Below are positions 24,910-28,169 of a stretch of 28,169 bases of DNA, one piece after another. Within the stretch, counting starts at the first letter, position 1. Each line of letters begins with the position of its first letter. The stretch comes from CAYFJO01 sp964343305. GTDB taxonomy: Bacteria; Planctomycetota; Planctomycetia; Pirellulales; Pirellulaceae. A program made the translations under genes and the position numbers. The notes under the pieces are model-generated. The model was not told where the DNA came from. It worked only from the letters and a program-made list of their open reading frames with translations, and made no database searches. Where the stretch lies: positions 1 to 28,169 of the forward strand of contig CAYFJO010000099.1 in the NCBI GenBank assembly GCA_964343305.1, written 5' to 3'.

Positions 24910-25538
24910 CAGCGTTGATCACCGATTTGGAGTTGAAGGAAGATCTGATCGCCAAACGTCGCGCTGCGGGAGGGGATAAGTACGACGAGGTCTGGGAAGG
25001 AGTGTACGTAATGGCACCCATGGCGAATGACGAGCATCAATACTTGGTCAAGGAATTGACGATCATTTTGGGCATCGCCATCGATTGGGCAGGTCTTGGG
25101 GAAACTCGTCCCGGTGTGAATGTCAGTGATCGTCCGGACGATTGGACATCGAACTATCGCGTTCCCGACGTGGCCGTTTTTCTAAATGACACTCAAGCGG
25201 AGAATCGCGACACGTTTTGGTACGGCGGACCAGATTTTGGAATTGAAATCGTCACCCCCAACGATCAATCGCTGGATAAGTTGCCGTTTTATGCAAGCGT
25301 TGGGACACGTGAGTTGATGCTCGTTGACCGGGACCCTTGGCAGCTTTCATTGTATCGACTGGTCGAAAACGAGATGGTCGGCGTCGCCACATCCAACCCG
25401 GCGGACTCAAATCAACTTGCTTCCGAAGTTCTGCCATTGACCTTTCGGTTGACGTCTCATGGCGATCAATTGACGATCGGGATCACACACCACGATGGCC
25501 AGCAATCCTGGTCGATCGAAGTGGACTACACCTCGTAG
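24906..25538 (+). CDS. Uma2-family (DUF820) PD-(D/E)XK nuclease-like protein
   Basis: ATG 24906 overlaps the EF-hand stop as ATGA, which favours translational coupling and decides the start (210 residues; the frame is open upstream to 24864). The Uma2 pattern is present: DEVWEGVYVMAPMANDEHQYLVKEL at the N-terminus, RVPDVAVF with an Asp, GIEIVTPNDQSLDKLPFYASVGTRELMLVD with the Glu and a Lys in the family's shifted position. Uma2 proteins are small restriction-endonuclease-fold proteins found in many copies in cyanobacteria and planctomycetes. Their substrates are not established. Coupling to a secreted EF-hand gene makes little functional sense and may be chance. The 3' end overlaps the convergent PilZ gene by 13 bp. 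Confidence 0.85.
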   Translation: MTALITDLELKEDLIAKRRAAGGDKYDEVWEGVYVMAPMANDEHQYLVKELTIILGIAIDWAGLGETRPGVNVSDRPDDWTSNYRVPDVAVFLNDTQAENRDTFWYGGPDFGIEIVTPNDQSLDKLPFYASVGTRELMLVDRDPWQLSLYRLVENEMVGVATSNPADSNQLASEVLPLTFRLTSHGDQLTIGITHHDGQQSWSIEVDYTS

Positions 25539-26935
25539 TCGAAGATGCGGGCACAGAATTCCGCAAAGCTCTGTTGTAACTGTCGCAGGACGTCGTTGCC
25601 TTGGATTGCAGCGTCGGCATCCCACGGACTCATCAAGCGAAAGACCACCAACCCAATAATCGCGACAAGTCCGATCCACCAGGTTGGAGAAAGGCGCATC
25701 GCCTGTGTTTTGCGTCGATCCGTTTTGGAACGCCGTGAGGGGACCGCCGCGCCGGCTGGTTCGAGACGGCGGATCACATCGCGCCCACTGGTCGAAAGAA
25801 AACAGCAGCCCACTTCACAGCCACCGTCATGAGACCGCTGCCACAACGTTCGCACGGCCACGATTGGCGTTTCCGTTTCCGTTGATTGTGGCTCTACCAG
25901 CAAACGGGCTCCAAGCTTGATGGGTGTCGGCAGTGACAATCGCAGACCGCTCGCTGAATAGTCAATGATTTGTCCCACCACGGGCGGTGTCGCGGACAAC
26001 TCCTGTTTGACGAGAACGTCGATCGAAACCGATTTTCTGGCGTCGCCCCGTCGCTCCAGGTAACCCTGTTCAGCCAGTTGCTGAATCACATCCTCGGGCA
26101 CTTCGACGAAAAACGAACATCCGATTCGGCTCGTATCGTCCACGTTCAGTTGACACCATTTGACTTCACCGCCGATTGTCAAATCGATGCTGCATCGACG
26201 CACGAGCAACTTCATTGTCAGCGGCGTCCCGGCGGGCAGGTGGAGTTTGCTTTGAATCTTGGCCCCGTCGCGCGAAAGATCGATCAGTTCGACGGGCAAC
26301 TCAAAAACCTCTCCTTCCAAGTCGATGGAGATCGTGGACGAGATTTGTCGCCCGCGAATGACGCCAAATCGCGGCTCGCGCAGATGCAGCAAACTCGTCG
26401 GTTCGGACGCATCGTCCATGGGCGTTGGCTCCGAGTCCGCTGGAACAATGAACTCTTGGATTTGCTTTGCAAGCGCCCTCGCCTCGTCGGTCTTGGCGTG
26501 GATTTCACAAACATGGACGCGAGCCCGCTCGTCCGGAGTCGCACCATGGGAGTCGATGATAATGACGGCGGATTCCCTGGTCGCCACGTCCTGGCGAATG
26601 GCATCGAGCACCAGCGATCGAGTGATGAATCGTGAGTCGAGCAAAACCGTCCCCGGCCGCTCTCTAGCGATCGCCTCCGTTGCCTCGCTACAGTCCGTAG
26701 CGAGGTGAACGCCTAAACATCCCTCGGCGGACAATCGCTCCGCCAGATATTCGTTGGCCGAGAGGTTTTCGGAAACGATCAGGACGTCGTCCGGCATGGC
26801 CACAGGTCCATGGGATTTGGTTTCCAACGTTTCAGGTTCCGGGTTCAAGGCGACCTGTTCGCCGTTAAGAAATTGGGATGTGACGAGGTTTTCCATGAGC
26901 CAATCAATCAAGTCATGCCCCACTCTTGCCCGCAC
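25526..26935 (-). CDS. Degenerate receiver-PilZ-PilZ protein with C-terminal membrane segment
   Basis: From GTG 26935 the product has 469 residues; ATG 26896 or ATG 26797 are equally possible starts, as none has a good ribosome binding site. Residues 48-165 have receiver-like alternation: DDVLIVSENLSA, TVLLDSRF with Asp100 at the phosphoacceptor place, VIIIDSH. The acidic pair of strand 1 reads Ser-Glu. Two PilZ domains follow, with IDLSRDG (218-224) and ERRGDARKSV (294-303) plus IDYSASG (324-330). Only the second has a good Arg motif, so one c-di-GMP site is likely. Residues 419-435 are hydrophobic (WWIGLVAIIGLVVFRLM), an unusual C-terminal anchor. The protein may link c-di-GMP to a membrane target; the receiver may be a pseudo-receiver. 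Confidence 0.85.
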   Translation of the reverse strand: MRARVGHDLIDWLMENLVTSQFLNGEQVALNPEPETLETKSHGPVAMPDDVLIVSENLSANEYLAERLSAEGCLGVHLATDCSEATEAIARERPGTVLLDSRFITRSLVLDAIRQDVATRESAVIIIDSHGATPDERARVHVCEIHAKTDEARALAKQIQEFIVPADSEPTPMDDASEPTSLLHLREPRFGVIRGRQISSTISIDLEGEVFELPVELIDLSRDGAKIQSKLHLPAGTPLTMKLLVRRCSIDLTIGGEVKWCQLNVDDTSRIGCSFFVEVPEDVIQQLAEQGYLERRGDARKSVSIDVLVKQELSATPPVVGQIIDYSASGLRLSLPTPIKLGARLLVEPQSTETETPIVAVRTLWQRSHDGGCEVGCCFLSTSGRDVIRRLEPAGAAVPSRRSKTDRRKTQAMRLSPTWWIGLVAIIGLVVFRLMSPWDADAAIQGNDVLRQLQQSFAEFCARIFDYEV

Positions 26936-26975
26936 AAAAAATATAGGTCAAAAGTCCGTTTCGTAGCAGGATTTC

Positions 26976-27025
26976 TGTAGGACGGATTTCCAAACCGTCC
27001 GGACGAAATGAAATTCCGTCCCACA
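26976..27025 (+). repeat. Dispersed hairpin repeat, TGTAGGACGG family
   Basis: TGTAGGACGG (26976-26985) pairs with CCGTCCCACA (27016-27025) with one mismatch, around a 30-nt loop that carries its own GGTTT-like/AAACC pairing. The segment 26977-26993 is identical to 20451-20467. It lies just upstream of the receiver-PilZ gene start. Confidence 0.7.
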
Positions 27026-27082
27026 ATTGGTTGCGGCTTGCAGTTAAAACGAAGGCTTCACACATCTCGTGGACATTCTGCT

Positions 27083-27111
27083 TTGACGAAGTCCATTTTG
27101 TAACCTAGAGT
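27083..27111 (+). promoter_or_regulatory. Candidate sigma-70-like promoter
   Basis: TTGACG (27083-27088, five of six to consensus) is followed after 17 bp by TAGAGT (27106-27111, four of six). It would drive the PilZ-like gene at 27241 with a leader of about 125 nt. Planctomycete promoters are poorly defined, so this is tentative. Confidence 0.35.
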
Positions 27112-27240
27112 TCAATTGGCCTTCGCCATGCGACATTCGTTAAACCGTCTATCGGTCCATACTTTCGACTCGTGTAAGTTCGCAATTCCTTTCGTTCATC
27201 TTGTCTCGTTCCATCCGCCTAGCTCTTTATGGGGATCAAC

Positions 27241-27714
27241 ATGTCCACCGCAACTCCAGCGTGCGCTCCCGTGGTATTGCAGCGCGACCCGCGCGCCATT
27301 CGCGAAACTTTACAACGAATCAAAGAGAGCGAGCGATTGGCACCGTTGAATCTTTTTGGTCGCCGATCTCCTGAAAGGATGCTGGACTACCTCGATCGCC
27401 GCGCCACCGATCGCGAGTCGGTCGAACTGCCGGTGTATTGGATGCCCGTTGACTTGGATGACGCGAGTTCGGAACTGCTGATGGCGGACCCTCTGCAAGA
27501 AAAACTGGCGTTTACCCGCGACGTGTCCCTTCGTGGTCTGGGGCTTTCACACGATGAACCACTCGAGACGAATTTCGCAATTGTGACGTTTGAACTATTT
27601 GACGGCGAAAGTGTTTCGCTGTTGTTGGACGTGCGCTGGGCGAATCTTCAGCGCCGCTTTTCGTACATGAGCGGCGGCAGATTTGTAGGAATCATCGATC
27701 CGATTGCGCCCTAA
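27241..27714 (+). CDS. Atypical PilZ-like domain protein (157 aa)
   Basis: Two in-frame ATGs lie at 27229 and 27241; I take the second (MSTATPACAPV). Residues 1-60 are charged and helical (RDPRAIRETLQRIKESERL). Residues 63-157 have PilZ-like beta structure with FTRDVSLRGLGLSHDEPL (91-108), matching the DxSxxG motif, and later VSLLLDVRWANLQ and SGGRFVGI near the end. The RxxxR arm in front of the barrel is not visible in its usual place, so c-di-GMP binding is uncertain. It may be one of the degenerate PilZ proteins that act through protein contacts. No signal or membrane segment is present. It is preceded by a candidate promoter and stands alone. Confidence 0.75.
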   Translation: MSTATPACAPVVLQRDPRAIRETLQRIKESERLAPLNLFGRRSPERMLDYLDRRATDRESVELPVYWMPVDLDDASSELLMADPLQEKLAFTRDVSLRGLGLSHDEPLETNFAIVTFELFDGESVSLLLDVRWANLQRRFSYMSGGRFVGIIDPIAP

Positions 27715-27916
27715 GGCCGTGCCGTGACCTATAATTAAGTTGGCTCATCAACGCGGCGGATCGCCGCATGCTGGTCGCACATCTCGTCTCATGTTATCTT
27801 GAATTCAGTCTTTCGCGTCCGTTTTGCCGTTGTCCTACGCTCGTGCATTGCCACCAATCATGGGAAGGCCTCGGTTCTGCGTTCGTTGAACCGCTTGCTA
27901 GGAAAGGATAGTGCCT

Positions 27917-28169
27917 GTGTCGTTCGGCCCAAATCCAAACCAGCCGCCTGAACCGGCGAATCAGTTTACGAATCCCTACGCGTTCACCAATCCACCGGTC
28001 GAAGATCAAAGCGTTGTTCACGCGGAGTTCTCGGAAAAGCCACCGGTTGAAAAAACCGGGCATCCATGGGTCGCTTGGACGGTCATTCTGTGCGTGGTCG
28101 CGTATATCCTGGCATTGCCGCATCTGGCCAAGGAAGATCCCAAGGCAAAAAAGACATCCGGTGGCGACG
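27917..28169 (+). CDS. N-terminal part of a membrane protein, truncated by window edge
   Basis: GTG 27917 is preceded by AAAGGA at 27903-27908, 8 nt upstream; the GTG at 27911 is too close to that site. The 84 visible residues open with SFGPNPNQPPEPANQ, a Pro/Asn-rich cytoplasmic stretch. Acidic residues follow, then a first membrane segment (HPWVAWTVILCVVAYILALPHLA, residues about 52-74) and a Lys-rich loop (KEDPKAKKTSGGD). This layout, a disordered head before a Trp-containing first helix, recalls CPBP-type intramembrane proteases and other polytopic planctomycete proteins, but no catalytic motif is inside the window. The stop lies beyond position 28169. Confidence 0.65.
   Translation, partial: MSFGPNPNQPPEPANQFTNPYAFTNPPVEDQSVVHAEFSEKPPVEKTGHPWVAWTVILCVVAYILALPHLAKEDPKAKKTSGGD

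Larger units (their letters stand above)
26936..27240. other. 305-bp divergent intergenic region
   Basis: This is the divergent spacer between the receiver-PilZ gene (minus) and the PilZ-like gene (plus). It holds the hairpin repeat at 26976-27025 and a sigma-70-like promoter at 27083-27111 for the plus-strand gene. No credible coding frame is seen. Confidence 0.5.

Noticed and set aside
27730..27735. TATAAT box upstream of the gene at 27917
   Set aside because: The nearest TTG-containing -35 candidate (27704) leaves a 20-bp spacer, and the leader would be nearly 180 nt; too weak to list.
1..28169. CRISPR array, tRNA genes, insertion sequences, prophage or toxin-antitoxin modules
   Set aside because: No regularly spaced repeats, cloverleaf-like sequence, transposase/integrase motifs or phage-type genes were seen on reading either strand.

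Overview
The window looks like chromosomal DNA of a planctomycete, probably of the Pirellula/Rhodopirellula type. The evidence is a secreted protein with a LEPR-like N-terminal motif (LEMRAML), large TPR, WD40 and EF-hand proteins, several secreted cyclophilins, weak or absent Shine-Dalgarno sites, frequent GTG/TTG starts, and dispersed hairpin repeats headed TGTAGGAYGG. This placement rests on gene content and recalled family patterns, not on a marker gene. TGA serves as an ordinary stop for several genes here (15199-15201, 11946-11948, 24907-24909). No tRNA, rRNA, CRISPR array, IS element or phage gene was seen. || Layout. 1-2377 (minus): a redoxin-domain secreted protein cut by the left edge, whose reading frame continues through one UGA at the first position of a UGYC redox motif with a hairpin just downstream; then a double-PilZ protein and a small membrane-anchored protein. 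2506-4332: a creatininase-family hydrolase and a class II fructose-bisphosphate aldolase, convergent around a long hairpin. 4467-9224 (minus): a lipoprotein, a large one-pass membrane protein, a cupin and an RsmD-type methyltransferase (the last two overlapping). 9498-13354 (plus): three tandem paralogous secreted cyclophilins. 13450-16301 (plus): an FHA-GAF-class III nucleotide cyclase followed by a seven-blade WD40 protein. 16315-20007 (minus): a 60-residue protein and a FAAL-ACP-AONS fusion. 20516-23443 (minus): a 975-residue TPR protein with a GYF_2-like C-terminus. 23650-25538 (plus): an EF-hand protein and an overlapping Uma2-family protein. 25526-26935 (minus): a receiver-like/PilZ/PilZ/TM protein. 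27241-27714 (plus): a PilZ-like protein. 27917-end (plus): the start of a membrane protein. || Two observations stand out. The first is a probable unannotated selenoprotein at the left edge: about 290 stop-free codons follow the UGA, which sits exactly where the catalytic Cys of a CxxC redoxin should be. The second is the FAAL-ACP-AONS fusion, which looks built to activate a fatty acid, load it on its own carrier domain and condense it with an amino acid as in sphingoid-base synthesis, yet its AONS domain has Asn where the PLP-binding Lys should be. As I recall, the non-catalytic LCB1 subunit of eukaryotic serine palmitoyltransferase has the same replacement. A catalytic partner encoded elsewhere would be expected. 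|| Signalling is a second theme: three PilZ-type genes (candidate c-di-GMP receptors), a nucleotide cyclase with phosphopeptide and small-ligand sensing domains, and scaffold proteins (TPR, WD40). The cyclophilin array and the redoxin suggest investment in folding and thiol chemistry of exported proteins.
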